Of a DNA stretch of 64,000 nucleotides, positions 17,371-26,208 are shown piece by piece. How positions within the stretch are numbered: the stretch's first letter is position 1; each line of letters starts with the position of its first letter. Below the pieces are notes generated by a model. The model saw nothing but the letters and a program-made list of their open reading frames with translations. It searched no databases and had not been told where the DNA came from. Made by a program: the position numbers and the translations under genes. Source of the DNA: Sungkyunkwania multivorans (GTDB lineage Bacteria > Bacteroidota > Bacteroidia > Flavobacteriales > Flavobacteriaceae); NCBI RefSeq assembly GCF_042675645.1, contig NZ_JBHTJH010000001.1, positions 186,001 to 250,000 on the forward strand, given 5' to 3'.

Positions 17371-18660
17371 TTAACTAACCTTAAAGGCTTTTTCCTTGGG
17401 ATAATAGGCTACCTCACCTAGTTCTTCCTCGATACGAAGTAGTTGGTTGTACTTTGCCATACGGTCCGAACGTGATGCTGAACCCGTTTTTATCTGTCCT
17501 GTATTAAGTGCTACCGCCAAATCGGCGATGGTGTTATCCTCGGTTTCTCCAGAGCGATGTGACATCACTGAAGTATATCCAGCATTTTTTGCCATATTCA
17601 CGGCTGCTATGGTCTCTGTGAGTGTCCCTATCTGGTTGACCTTGATAAGGATAGAGTTGGCAATGCCGTTATCGATTCCTTTGGAAAGTCTTTCTACATT
17701 GGTAACAAAAAGATCGTCGCCTACCAGTTGCACCTTATCTCCTATTTTTTCGGTAAGTGCTTTCCAGCCGTCCCAATCATTTTCGTCCATACCATCTTCG
17801 ATAGAGATGATGGGATATTTTGATGCGAGATCGGCAAGATATTGCGCCTGCTCCTCAGATGTTCTGACCGCTCCTTTATCGCCTTCAAATTTGGTGTAAT
17901 CATATTTTCCGTTCACATAGAATTCTGCCGCCGCGCAGTCTAATGCGATCATGACTTCGTCTCCAAACTTATATCCAGCATTTTCAACGGCCTTGGCAAT
18001 GGTTTCGATGGCATCTTCGGTACCGTCCAGAGTTGGCGCAAAACCACCTTCATCACCGACCGCTGTACTCAAATTACGATCGTGCAGCACTTTTTTAAGG
18101 TTGTGGAAGATCTCTGTACCTATTTGCATGGCGTGAGTGAAGCTTTCGGCTTTTACAGGCATCACCATGAATTCTTGAAATGCGATCGGGGCATCTGAAT
18201 GCGATCCCCCGTTGATGATGTTCATCATAGGTACCGGAAGGGTATTTGCGCTAACGCCTCCTACATATCTATACAATGGCATGTTAAGTTCGTTGGCAGC
18301 AGCTTTTGCGACCGCCAAGGACACTCCGAGGATAGCATTTGCTCCCAACTTGGACTTGTTTGGAGTGCCATCTAGATCGATCATCACCTTATCGATGTAG
18401 TTTTGCTCAAAGACTGAGATTCCGATCAATTCTTCAGCAATGATAGTATTTACATTCTTTACTGCTTCTGAGACTCCCTTGCCCATGTAGGCCTTTCCTC
18501 CATCTCGGAGTTCCACAGCCTCATGCTCTCCGGTGGATGCCCCAGAAGGCACAGCGGCTCTACCTAGCACACCATTTTCGGTGATAACGTCGACTTCCAC
18601 CGTTGGATTGCCTCTTGAATCTAAAATCTGTCTTGCGTGAATATTGATGATCATACCCAT
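17371..18660 (-). CDS. eno: Enolase (phosphopyruvate hydratase)
   Basis: 429 residues as called. The first two residues (MG) may be extra: the family begins with the following Met (MIINIHARQILDSRG), giving a start at 18654. Enolase converts 2-phosphoglycerate to phosphoenolpyruvate in glycolysis. Characteristic motifs are SGASTGEHEA, NIINGGSHSD, GDEGGFAP, the metal-binding Asp of ALDCAAAEF, SIEDGMDEND, GDDLFVTN and SHRSGETED. It lies between carA and the metallopeptidase gene and has its own terminator. Confidence 0.98.
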   Translation of the reverse strand: MGMIINIHARQILDSRGNPTVEVDVITENGVLGRAAVPSGASTGEHEAVELRDGGKAYMGKGVSEAVKNVNTIIAEELIGISVFEQNYIDKVMIDLDGTPNKSKLGANAILGVSLAVAKAAANELNMPLYRYVGGVSANTLPVPMMNIINGGSHSDAPIAFQEFMVMPVKAESFTHAMQIGTEIFHNLKKVLHDRNLSTAVGDEGGFAPTLDGTEDAIETIAKAVENAGYKFGDEVMIALDCAAAEFYVNGKYDYTKFEGDKGAVRTSEEQAQYLADLASKYPIISIEDGMDENDWDGWKALTEKIGDKVQLVGDDLFVTNVERLSKGIDNGIANSILIKVNQIGTLTETIAAVNMAKNAGYTSVMSHRSGETEDNTIADLAVALNTGQIKTGSASRSDRMAKYNQLLRIEEELGEVAYYPKEKAFKVS

Positions 18661-18848
18661 AATTTCTTGCTCCTACACCTTATTCTTAAGGCTTACAGAG
18701 ACTGTTTTAAGAATTAAACGTTTTTTGTTGTGAGCCTTCAAAAAGAAAGCCCTACGAAGATACAAAACGCCTATTTTTTTAACATTATTTAAAGATGCAA
18801 TTTTACCGTTGTTAACCTTATCTTAACCACTATAACGTTATCGGTTAA

Positions 18849-18877
18849 TAAAAAAAGCCTTCGATATTCGAAGGCTT
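18849..18877 (-). terminator. Rho-independent terminator after carA
   Basis: Perfect 10-bp stem AAGCCTTCGA / TCGAAGGCTT (18855-18864, 18868-18877) with a 3-nt loop and a T-run on the minus strand. It begins only 6 nt after the carA stop. Confidence 0.88.
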
Positions 18878-18882
18878 CAATC

Positions 18883-19998
18883 TTATGCGGTAACTTTTGC
18901 TTTGGTTATGTTCTCGATGAATTGATCGAAAAGGTATTCGGCATCATGTGGACCAGGACTCGCTTCTGGATGATATTGTACAGAAAAGCAATTCTTATTT
19001 TTCATCCTAATACCCGCGACAGTGCCATCATTGAGATGCAGATGAGTGATCTCTATCTCGGGATGTGCCTCTGCCTCTTCCCTGTTAATGGCAAAGCCAT
19101 GGTTCTGGGATGTGATCTCTCCTTTGCCCGTCAATAGGTTCTTTACCGGATGGTTGATACCTCGGTGACCGTGATGCATCTTATAGGTTGAAATTCCGTT
19201 GGCCAAAGCAATCACCTGATGCCCAAGGCATATCCCAAAGAGCGGAAGGTCTCTAGCGATGATCTCCTTAGCCAATTGCTGCGCTTCTTTTAATGGCTGG
19301 GGATCACCTGGACCGTTTGAGATAAAATACCCATCGGGATCCCATGCACTTAACTCTTCAAATGTTGCATTATATGGAAATACTTTGATATAGGCTCCCC
19401 GCTTCGCCAGATTGCGGAGGATGTTTTTCTTCACCCCTATATCTACCGCTGCTATTTTGATGGTAGCATTTTTATCACCAAAGAAATAAGGCTCTTTGGT
19501 TGAAACTTTAGAGGCAAGTTCTAAACCATCCATATTGGGAACTTCAGCCAGTTGCCTCTTTAAACCTTCAATATTATCGACATCTGTAGATATGACGGCA
19601 TTTTGGGCGCCATTATCTCTGATATAGGCGACCAACGCTCTTGTATCGACATCGGATACGGCAAATAAATTGTTCGCGTCAAAGAAATCCTGTAAAGAAC
19701 CATCTGCCGCCACTCTCGAATAGTCATAATTAAAGTTTTTACAGATAAGTCCGGCGATTTTGATCGAATCGGACTCAACCTCATCATTGTTGACCCCATA
19801 ATTTCCGATATGGGCATTGGTGGTTACCATTAACTGACCAAAGTACGAAGGGTCGGTAAAGATCTCTTGGTAACCGGTCATTCCCGTATTGAAACAAATT
19901 TCTCCAAATGCAGTGCCATCACCCCCTACTGCCTTTCCGTAAAAGATGGTTCCATCGGCTAGCAGGACCACTGCTTTCTTCTTTGATTGATACTTCAT
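18883..19998 (-). CDS. carA: Carbamoyl-phosphate synthase small (glutaminase) subunit
   Basis: The longest reading frame starts at 20073, but the first 25 residues (rich in Phe, Asn and Thr) look untranslated. The family start is the internal Met at 19998 (MKYQSKKKAVVLLADGTIFYG), giving 371 residues. CarA hydrolyses glutamine and passes ammonia to CarB for arginine and pyrimidine synthesis. The class I amidotransferase triad is visible: Cys in FGICLGHQV, and His and Glu in QYHPEASPGP. No carB is in the window. A terminator separates it from rplQ and a TATTTTTG element lies 40 nt upstream of this start. Confidence 0.96.
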   Translation of the reverse strand: MKYQSKKKAVVLLADGTIFYGKAVGGDGTAFGEICFNTGMTGYQEIFTDPSYFGQLMVTTNAHIGNYGVNNDEVESDSIKIAGLICKNFNYDYSRVAADGSLQDFFDANNLFAVSDVDTRALVAYIRDNGAQNAVISTDVDNIEGLKRQLAEVPNMDGLELASKVSTKEPYFFGDKNATIKIAAVDIGVKKNILRNLAKRGAYIKVFPYNATFEELSAWDPDGYFISNGPGDPQPLKEAQQLAKEIIARDLPLFGICLGHQVIALANGISTYKMHHGHRGINHPVKNLLTGKGEITSQNHGFAINREEAEAHPEIEITHLHLNDGTVAGIRMKNKNCFSVQYHPEASPGPHDAEYLFDQFIENITKAKVTA

Positions 19999-20037
19999 TC
20001 TTTTCGTTGTGTTGTTTGTTGTATTCGTTTTATTTTT

Positions 20038-20045
20038 CAAAAATA
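20038..20045 (-). promoter_or_regulatory. Putative -7 element for carA
   Basis: TATTTTTG on the minus strand, matching TAnnTTTG. It falls inside the N-terminal extension of the longest carA frame, which supports the downstream start at 19998. No clear -33 TTG. Confidence 0.45.
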
Positions 20046-20053
20046 GGAAATTC

Positions 20054-20089
20054 ATAAAAAAAGGGATAAACATTACTGCCTATCCCTTT
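20054..20089 (-). terminator. Terminator ending the ribosomal protein operon after rplQ
   Basis: On the minus strand AAAGGGATA (complement of 20081-20089) pairs with TATCCCTTT (20060-20068), followed by a T-run. It is 25 nt past the rplQ stop and before carA. Confidence 0.75.
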
Positions 20090-20113
20090 CCTCATATCTA
20101 TTGAATCCTTCAT

Positions 20114-20629
20114 CTATTCTTCTGAAGTTTCGTTAGTTTCTTTTACTTCTGGAGTTTCTGGGGCGGTTTCTGCGACCGTCTCAGCTGCCTTTTTGCTTCT
20201 ACCTCTACGTGTAGATTTCTTTTTAACAGGTTTTCCAGCGTTGTAAATTTCGTTGAAATCAACCAGCTCTATCATCGCCATCTCTGCATTATCTCCCAAA
20301 CGATTACCCAATTTAATGATTCTCGTGTAACCTCCTGGTCGATCGCCTACTTTGTCTGAGACAGTGCTGAACAACTCTTTTACGGCATACTTATTTCTCA
20401 AGTAGCTAAAAACGATACGTCTATTGTGAGTAGACTTCTCGGTAGTGGTGTTGTTCTCTGCTTTTGACTTAGTTACCAATGGCTCTACAAATTGCTTTAG
20501 CGCTTTTGCCTTAGCAACGGTCGTATTGATACGCTTGTGTTCGATCAACGAGCAAGCCATGTTTGCAAGCATTGCCTTTCTGTGGGCAGTCTTTCTTCCT
20601 AAATGATTGAATTTTTTTCCGTGTCTCAT
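20114..20629 (-). CDS. rplQ: Ribosomal protein L17
   Basis: 171 residues. The conserved body (MRHGKKFNHLGRKTAHRKAM to VDFNEIYN, about 1-125) matches L17 of the large subunit. It carries an extra tail of about 45 residues: a basic stretch (KKKSTRRGRSKKA) then an acidic Thr/Glu/Pro-rich end. Such tails occur in Bacteroidota L17. It is the last gene of the block, 61 nt after rpoA. Confidence 0.97.
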   Translation of the reverse strand: MRHGKKFNHLGRKTAHRKAMLANMACSLIEHKRINTTVAKAKALKQFVEPLVTKSKAENNTTTEKSTHNRRIVFSYLRNKYAVKELFSTVSDKVGDRPGGYTRIIKLGNRLGDNAEMAMIELVDFNEIYNAGKPVKKKSTRRGRSKKAAETVAETAPETPEVKETNETSEE

Positions 20630-20690
20630 GACTTCTTTAATTAACCATCATCTTGCTTCGACTCTCTCTAGAGGAGCAAAATATGATGTG

Positions 20691-21683
20691 TTAGTCTTTA
20701 TCTAATTTGTATTTTGACAGATCCATTCCGAAACTTAGGCCTTTAACATTGACAAGTTCTTCGAGCTCCGTCAATGACTTTTTACCAAAGTTTCTAAATT
20801 TCATCAGATCGTTCTTATTAAATGACACCAAGTCTCCTAGGGTATCTACTTCTGCGGCTTTCAAGCAATTCAGCGCACGTACTGAAAGGTCCATGTCTAT
20901 CAACTTGGTCTTCAACAACTGGCGCATATGAAGAGATTCTTCGTCATATGTTTCAGTTTGCGCGATCTCATCGGCCTCTAGGGTGATACGCTCGTCAGAG
21001 AATAGCATGAAGTGGTGAATCAAAACTTTCGCCCCTTCGGTCAATGCATCTTTTGGATGAATAGAGCCATCGGTTTGGATTTCGAAAACCAGCTTTTCGT
21101 AGTCTGTCTTCTGTTCTACACGAAAGTTTTCGATACTATACTTTACGTTCTTAATAGGCGTGTAGATAGAATCGATCGCAATGGTGCCTAATGGTGCGTT
21201 TTGCTTCTTATTCTCTTCTGCTGGAACATATCCGCGGCCTTTTTCAATGGCTATTTCCATGTTGATGCTAACGCTAGGATCCATATTACAGATCACTAGG
21301 TCTGGATTCAACACTTGAAAGCCAGAGATAAATTTTTGAAAATCACCAGCGGTAAGCTGTTCTTGACCAGATACAGAGATAGATACCGTTTCGTTATCGA
21401 TATCCTCGATCTGCCGCTTGAAGCGCACTTGCTTCAAGTTAAGAATGATCTCTGTTACGTCTTCTACTACCCCCGCCATTGTTGAAAATTCGTGCTCTAC
21501 CTTGTCGATACGTACCGACGTGATAGCGAATCCTTCTAGCGATGATAGCAGTACTCTTCTTAATGCGTTACCAACTGTCAATCCATATCCGGGTTCTAAA
21601 GGTCTGAATTCAAACTTACCTTCAAAATCGGTTGAATCGATCATGATAACTTTATCGGGCTTCTGGAAATTGAATAATGCCAT
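20691..21683 (-). CDS. rpoA: RNA polymerase alpha subunit
   Basis: 330 residues. The N-terminal assembly domain (about 1-230; GYGLTVGNALRRVLLSSLEG) dimerises and nucleates the polymerase. The C-terminal domain (about 255-325; LKTKLIDMDLSVRALNCLKAAEVDTLGDL) has two helix-hairpin-helix motifs contacting UP elements and activators. It stands between rpsD and rplQ as in most bacteria. Confidence 0.99.
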   Translation of the reverse strand: MALFNFQKPDKVIMIDSTDFEGKFEFRPLEPGYGLTVGNALRRVLLSSLEGFAITSVRIDKVEHEFSTMAGVVEDVTEIILNLKQVRFKRQIEDIDNETVSISVSGQEQLTAGDFQKFISGFQVLNPDLVICNMDPSVSINMEIAIEKGRGYVPAEENKKQNAPLGTIAIDSIYTPIKNVKYSIENFRVEQKTDYEKLVFEIQTDGSIHPKDALTEGAKVLIHHFMLFSDERITLEADEIAQTETYDEESLHMRQLLKTKLIDMDLSVRALNCLKAAEVDTLGDLVSFNKNDLMKFRNFGKKSLTELEELVNVKGLSFGMDLSKYKLDKD

Positions 21684-21703
21684 AATTAGACTGCGGTCAA
21701 TTA

Positions 21704-22309
21704 TTATTTAGAATACAATTCTACGATTAGTTGTTCTTTGATGTTTTCTGGAATCTGTAATCTTTCCGGAACGGCAACAAAAGTACCTTGCTTTTGGTCG
21801 TTGTTCCATGAGATCCATTCGTAAACGTGGCTTGCATTGGCAAGAGCGTCTTCGATGGCCACTAATGACTTCGACTTTTCTCTAACTCCAACAACGTCTC
21901 CTGCCTTTAATTGATAGGACGGGATGTTCACGATTTCTCCATTTACGGTAATGTGTCTGTGCGACACCAATTGGCGTGCACCTCTGCGGCTTGGTGAAAC
22001 ACCCATTCGGTAAACAACATTATCAAGACGAGACTCGCACAACTGCAATAATACCTCACCGGTAACGCCTTTACTACGGTTTGCCTTTTCGAACAAGTTT
22101 CTGAATTGACGCTCAAGGATCCCGTAGGTGTACTTTGCCTTTTGCTTTTCCATCAATTGGACAGCGTACTCAGACTTCTTTCCTCTTCGCCTGTTGTTAC
22201 CATGTTGCCCCGGAGGGTAATTTCTTTTTTCGAAAGACTTGTCATCTCCGAAGATAGCCTCGCCGAACTTACGAGCTATTTTAGTTTTTGGACCGGTATA
22301 TCTTGCCAT
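21704..22309 (-). CDS. rpsD: Ribosomal protein S4
   Basis: 201 residues. ARYTGPKTKIARKFGEAIFG begins the protein and the S4 RNA-binding domain (ESRLDNVVYRMG...SRRGARQLVSHRHITVNG) lies at about 95-150. It is a primary 16S rRNA binder and small-subunit assembly initiator. There is no Cys-rich zinc cluster at the N-terminus, so it is the zinc-independent type. Confidence 0.99.
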   Translation of the reverse strand: MARYTGPKTKIARKFGEAIFGDDKSFEKRNYPPGQHGNNRRRGKKSEYAVQLMEKQKAKYTYGILERQFRNLFEKANRSKGVTGEVLLQLCESRLDNVVYRMGVSPSRRGARQLVSHRHITVNGEIVNIPSYQLKAGDVVGVREKSKSLVAIEDALANASHVYEWISWNNDQKQGTFVAVPERLQIPENIKEQLIVELYSK

Positions 22310-22390
22310 TTGAAATTAGTTTAAGAAGGGAACATGAATTAAGGTCTCTTTCCTTCGATGTCCTTGATCCTTCTTTTGATTATATAAAAA

Positions 22391-22783
22391 TTATACTCTT
22401 CTTCTTTTTGGAGGACGACATCCATTGTGTGGTAGTGGTGTAACGTCGATGATCTCCGTTACCTCGATACCATTGTTATGCAATGTTCTGATAGCCGACT
22501 CACGACCATTACCAGGACCTTTTACATACACTTTCACTTTTCTCAATCCTGCCTCTTGTGCCACTTTTGCCGCATCCTCTGCAGCGGTCTGCGCAGCATA
22601 TGGTGTGTTCTTCTTTGATCCTCTAAAGCCCATCTTTCCGGCAGAAGACCAAGAGATCACATCTCCTTTTTTATTGGTAAGTGAGACTATGATATTGTTA
22701 AAGGAAGCAGTAATGTGTGCTTCACCAACTGACTCTACAACGACCTTGCGTTTCTTAGAAGTTTTTGTGCTAGACTTTGCCAT
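22391..22783 (-). CDS. rpsK: Ribosomal protein S11
   Basis: 130 residues with the family core (EAHITASFNNIIVSLTN, SSAGKMGFRGSKK, VKVYVKGPGNGRESAIR) and the basic end CRPPKRRRV. It forms the 30S platform with S6, S18 and S21. Twelve nt separate it from rpsM. Confidence 0.99.
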   Translation of the reverse strand: MAKSSTKTSKKRKVVVESVGEAHITASFNNIIVSLTNKKGDVISWSSAGKMGFRGSKKNTPYAAQTAAEDAAKVAQEAGLRKVKVYVKGPGNGRESAIRTLHNNGIEVTEIIDVTPLPHNGCRPPKRRRV

Positions 22784-22795
22784 ACTACTTACTTA

Positions 22796-23170
22796 TTATT
22801 TAGTCGCCTTTTTCTTGTTAGCAACTGTTTTTCTCTTTCCTTTTCTTGTACGAGAGTTGTTCTTGGTACGCTGGCCTCTCAATGGCAGACCAGACCTGTG
22901 GCGGATACCTCTATAACAACCGATGTCCATTAAACGTTTAATGTTCAATTGCACCTCCGAGCGAAGCTCTCCCTCAATCTTGAACTGTCCAACAGCCTCA
23001 CGGATATTTCCGATCTCTTCGTCCGTCCAATCTGACACCTTTGTATCTTCACTTACCTTAGCAGCAGCCAAAATCTCTTTAGCTCTACTCTTGCCTATAC
23101 CAAAGATATAGGTTAACGCGATTACACCCCTTTTTTGTTTAGGAATATCAACACCTGCGATTCTTGCCAT
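22796..23170 (-). CDS. rpsM: Ribosomal protein S13
   Basis: 124 residues. MARIAGVDIPKQKRGVIALTYIFGIG is the standard start; RGIRHRSGLPLRGQRTKNNSRTRKG is the tRNA-contacting tail, extended by a Lys-rich end. It forms inter-subunit bridges in the 30S head. Confidence 0.99.
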   Translation of the reverse strand: MARIAGVDIPKQKRGVIALTYIFGIGKSRAKEILAAAKVSEDTKVSDWTDEEIGNIREAVGQFKIEGELRSEVQLNIKRLMDIGCYRGIRHRSGLPLRGQRTKNNSRTRKGKRKTVANKKKATK

Positions 23171-23172
23171 AA

Positions 23173-23289
23173 TTATCCTTGTCTTTGTTTAAATCTAGGA
23201 TTCTTTTTGTTAATTACATATAATCTGCCTTTTCGACGTACAATTTTGCACTCCGGGCTTCTTTTTTTAAGTGATGCTCTTACTTTCAT
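23173..23289 (-). CDS. rpmJ: Ribosomal protein L36 (zinc-free form)
   Basis: A 38-codon gene from ATG 23287-23289 to TAA 23173-23175, 2 nt before rpsM. It reads MKVRASLKKRSPECKIVRRK, then GRLYVINKKNPRFKQRQG. The fold of L36 normally holds zinc through three Cys and one His; here only Cys14 remains, so it cannot form the ribbon site and is the C-minus type. It sits in the 50S central region near the 23S rRNA. A promoter (23384-23412) precedes it. Confidence 0.96.
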   Translation of the reverse strand: MKVRASLKKRSPECKIVRRKGRLYVINKKNPRFKQRQG

Positions 23290-23383
23290 CAGTAATGTTT
23301 ATAATATTTCTACTTAAAAATCTTTTCTACAATGCAGTGATTCTGAACTATCACCAAATTAAATGCGTACCGATTTCGGTGTG

Positions 23384-23412
23384 CAAAAGTACACAAAAAA
23401 ACGTTACACCAA
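23384..23412 (-). promoter_or_regulatory. Internal promoter upstream of rpmJ
   Basis: On the minus strand TTG (23410-23412), 18 nt, TACTTTTG (23384-23391), a full match to the Bacteroidota pattern. It would drive rpmJ-rpsM-rpsK-rpsD-rpoA-rplQ with a leader of roughly 90 nt. The 139-nt gap between infA and rpmJ is unusually wide for this cluster. Confidence 0.75.
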
Positions 23413-23428
23413 GCACTTACTTCAACTT

Positions 23429-23644
23429 TTAGTATCTGTAAGTAATTCTAGCTTTTGTCAGGTCGTAAGGGCTCATCTCCAATTTCACCTTATCACCAGG
23501 TAACAATTTGATATAGTGCATGCGCATTTTACCTGAGATGTGGGCGGTTACCACGTGACCATTCTCCAATTCTACACGAAACATTGCATTGGACAATGCC
23601 TCAATGATGCTTCCGTCTTGTTCTATTGCTGGTTGTTTAGCCAT
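23429..23644 (-). CDS. infA: Translation initiation factor IF-1
   Basis: 71 residues, full length, a single OB fold (MAKQPAIEQDGSIIEALSNAMF...HISGKMRMHYIKLLPGDKVKLEMSPYDLTKARITYRY). It binds the A site of the 30S subunit during initiation. It follows secY by 2 nt. Confidence 0.99.
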   Translation of the reverse strand: MAKQPAIEQDGSIIEALSNAMFRVELENGHVVTAHISGKMRMHYIKLLPGDKVKLEMSPYDLTKARITYRY

Positions 23645-23646
23645 CC

Positions 23647-25005
23647 TTATGCTACTACTTTACGATTTTTACCAGTTTTCATCAATCCATCATAATGTCT
23701 ATTCAACAAATATGAATTTACTTGCTGCATCGTATCGATCGCCACACCCACCATGATCAACAGGGAGGTTCCTCCATAGAACAATGCCCAACCTTGTTGC
23801 ATTCCTAATATCTTAACGATGATCGCTGGGAACACTGCCAACAATGCCAAGAACAATGATCCTGGAAATGTGATCTGGGACATGATCTTATCGAGGTAAT
23901 CTGATGTCTCTTTCCCTGGACGAATCCCAGGAATGAAACCACCACTACGTTTTAGATCGTCCGCCATTTTGTTCGTAGGAACAGTTATCGCGGTGTAAAA
24001 GAACGTAAAGATGATGATCAGCAGTCCAAATAATATATTGTATTCTAGACCGAATGGATTTTCAAACTTCAACAACCATTGTCCAACAGCGGTGTCTTTG
24101 ATGAAGCCCACGCCTTTACCAAGATATGCTGGTGCAAACATGATCGCTTGAGCAAAGATGATCGGCATTACCCCAGAAGCATTTAGCTTTAGTGGAATAT
24201 ATTGCCTTGCACTCCGCTCGTAGCCACCGGTCGTTGTTCTTCTAGCATATTGCACTGGTATTTGACGAACTGCCATGACCAACAAAACACTCGCTAGAAT
24301 CACCAGGAACCAGATAACCAGTTCTACCAGAATGAGCATCACATCACCAGTACCTTCACCAGTGGTTCTCGATAGCACTTCTTGCACAAAGTTCTGTGGA
24401 AGCGTTGCGATGATACCCACCATGATCAGCAACGAGATACCATTTCCGATACCTCTATCGGTGATCTTCTCACCAAGCCACATAGCGAAGATCGTACCTG
24501 TGACCAAAATGATCACCGATGGTACGATGAAGCCTAAACTTTGACCACTTCCATCGATAAATGCCTGTGCAGGGATATTAAAGACAGAAGAGAGGCTATA
24601 TAGATAGGCCGGTGCTTGAACAACACAGATACCTATGGTTAACCAACGTGTGATTTGAGTTATTTTCTTTCTACCACTTTCTCCCTCTTTTTGCAACTTC
24701 TGTAAGTAAGGGATAGCAATTCCCATCAATTGGACCACAATAGATGCTGAGATATAGGGCATGATCCCCAATGCAAATACGGAGGCATTTGCAAACGCTC
24801 CGCCTGTAAATGCGTTAAGAATCCCTAGAAGCCCGTTCCCTTGTGCTCTACTGGTTAATTCTGCCAGTTGTGTGGAGTCGATTCCTGGGAGTACCACTTG
24901 GGCTCCAAAGCGATATACCAACAAGAATCCCAGGGTTACCAGGATTCTGTTACGTAATTCTTCGATCTTCCAAATATTGCTAAGTGTTTCGAAAAATTTC
25001 TTCAT
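23647..25005 (-). CDS. secY: Protein translocase subunit SecY
   Basis: 452 residues with about ten membrane helices. The plug region (LNAFTGGAFANASVFALGIMPYI), the large cytoplasmic loops (RTTTGGYERSARQYIPLKLNASGVMP) and the C-terminal end are typical. With SecE and SecG it forms the inner membrane channel for export and for SRP-dependent insertion. It lies after rplO as usual. Confidence 0.99.
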   Translation of the reverse strand: MKKFFETLSNIWKIEELRNRILVTLGFLLVYRFGAQVVLPGIDSTQLAELTSRAQGNGLLGILNAFTGGAFANASVFALGIMPYISASIVVQLMGIAIPYLQKLQKEGESGRKKITQITRWLTIGICVVQAPAYLYSLSSVFNIPAQAFIDGSGQSLGFIVPSVIILVTGTIFAMWLGEKITDRGIGNGISLLIMVGIIATLPQNFVQEVLSRTTGEGTGDVMLILVELVIWFLVILASVLLVMAVRQIPVQYARRTTTGGYERSARQYIPLKLNASGVMPIIFAQAIMFAPAYLGKGVGFIKDTAVGQWLLKFENPFGLEYNILFGLLIIIFTFFYTAITVPTNKMADDLKRSGGFIPGIRPGKETSDYLDKIMSQITFPGSLFLALLAVFPAIIVKILGMQQGWALFYGGTSLLIMVGVAIDTMQQVNSYLLNRHYDGLMKTGKNRKVVA

Positions 25006-25018
25006 TTGAAATAATGAG

Positions 25019-25471
25019 TTATAAAGTTACTGCTTCTCCACCAGCTGCCTCTATCGCTGCTTTTGCAGTTGCAGTAAATTTATGTACAGTTACATTTAAT
25101 TTTGACTTGAGCTCTCCTCTACCTAATATTTTCACCATATCGTTTTTGCTCACCACACCTGCAGCAACCAAATTTTCAACAGTAACTGTATCGGTGATCT
25201 TTCCGTCATCTACCAATTGCTGAAGCCTGTCTAGATTAACACCCGCATATTCTTTGCGATTGATGTTGGTGAATCCGAACTTAGGCACACGTCTTTGAAG
25301 TGGCATTTGTCCACCTTCAAAACCAATCTTCTTCGAATAACCAGAACGAGATTTTGCTCCTTTGTGACCACGTGTTGCTGTGCCCCCTTTTCCAGAACCT
25401 TGTCCTCTACCTATTCTTTTCTTGTCTTGGTGCGTTGAGCCTTCAGCTGGTCTTAAGTTACTTAGATCCAT
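25019..25471 (-). CDS. rplO: Ribosomal protein L15
   Basis: 150 residues. MDLSNLRPAEGSTHQDKKRIGRGQGSGKGGTATRGHKGAKSRSGY is the glycine/basic N-terminal extension that threads into 23S rRNA; the globular part ends in AAIEAAGGEAVTL. A late 50S assembly protein. Confidence 0.98.
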   Translation of the reverse strand: MDLSNLRPAEGSTHQDKKRIGRGQGSGKGGTATRGHKGAKSRSGYSKKIGFEGGQMPLQRRVPKFGFTNINRKEYAGVNLDRLQQLVDDGKITDTVTVENLVAAGVVSKNDMVKILGRGELKSKLNVTVHKFTATAKAAIEAAGGEAVTL

Positions 25472-25484
25472 TTTACTTTATTGT

Positions 25485-25664
25485 TTAAGCTTCTTCTACA
25501 GAAACTAAGTGTTGAACTTTCTTTACCATACCAAGGATAGTTGGTGAAGCATCGTGCTCTACCGTATGTCCTATCTTACGTAAGCCAAGTGCATCTAAAG
25601 TGCGCTTTTGGTCCAATGGACGCTTGATCTTACTTTTTACTTGTGTTACTTTGATCTTTGCCAT
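25485..25664 (-). CDS. rpmD: Ribosomal protein L30
   Basis: A 59-codon gene from ATG 25662-25664 to TAA 25485-25487, between rpsE and rplO. It reads MAKIKVTQVKSKIKRPLDQK, then RTLDALGLRKIGHTVEHDAS and PTILGMVKKVQHLVSVEEA. The GLRKIGHTVEHDASPTILGMV segment is the family signature. Length is normal for bacterial L30. Confidence 0.97.
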   Translation of the reverse strand: MAKIKVTQVKSKIKRPLDQKRTLDALGLRKIGHTVEHDASPTILGMVKKVQHLVSVEEA

Positions 25665-25677
25665 CGTTATCCTTGAT

Positions 25678-26202
25678 TTATCCTTTAAAAACTTTTTCTA
25701 AGGAGATTCCTCTCTGACGAGCAATAGTTCTAGGGTCTCTCAATTGCAACAAGGCGTCAAAAGTTGCCTTTACCACATTGTGAGGGTTTGAAGAACCTTG
25801 AGATTTTGAAAGTACATCGTGTACTCCAACAGCCTCCAATACCGCACGTACGGCTCCACCAGCAATCACCCCTGTACCATGCGACGCAGGCTGGATATAA
25901 ACTCTAGCGCCACCATATTTTCCTTTTTGCTCGTGTGGTAACGTACCTTTATAGATAGGAATGCGCACTAAATTCTTCTTTGCATCTTCTACCGCCTTAG
26001 AGATCGCCTCAGAAACTTCTTTTGATTTTCCAAGACCATGACCTACAACGCCATTCTCGTCTCCAACAACAACGATCGCAGAGAAACCGAATGCTCTACC
26101 TCCTTTGGTTACTTTTGTTACTCTTTGAACGCCAACCAATCGATCTTTTAATTCAAGACCGCTAGGTTTTACTAATTCTGCATTTTTGTATTTCTGATAC
26201 AT
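25678..26202 (-). CDS. rpsE: Ribosomal protein S5
   Basis: 174 residues. The double-stranded RNA-binding-like domain (DRLVGVQRVTKVTKGGRAFGFSAIVVVGD) and the C-terminal domain (HGTGVIAGGAVRAVLEAVGVHDVLSKSQGSSNPHNVVKAT) are intact. S5 acts in decoding accuracy and mRNA helicase activity at the 30S entry site. Confidence 0.99.
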   Translation of the reverse strand: MYQKYKNAELVKPSGLELKDRLVGVQRVTKVTKGGRAFGFSAIVVVGDENGVVGHGLGKSKEVSEAISKAVEDAKKNLVRIPIYKGTLPHEQKGKYGGARVYIQPASHGTGVIAGGAVRAVLEAVGVHDVLSKSQGSSNPHNVVKATFDALLQLRDPRTIARQRGISLEKVFKG

Positions 26203-26208
26203 GATTTC

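Noticed and set aside
19999..20073. N-terminal extension of carA
   Set aside because: It has no family similarity, overlaps a terminator and a promoter element, and the downstream Met gives the normal protein.
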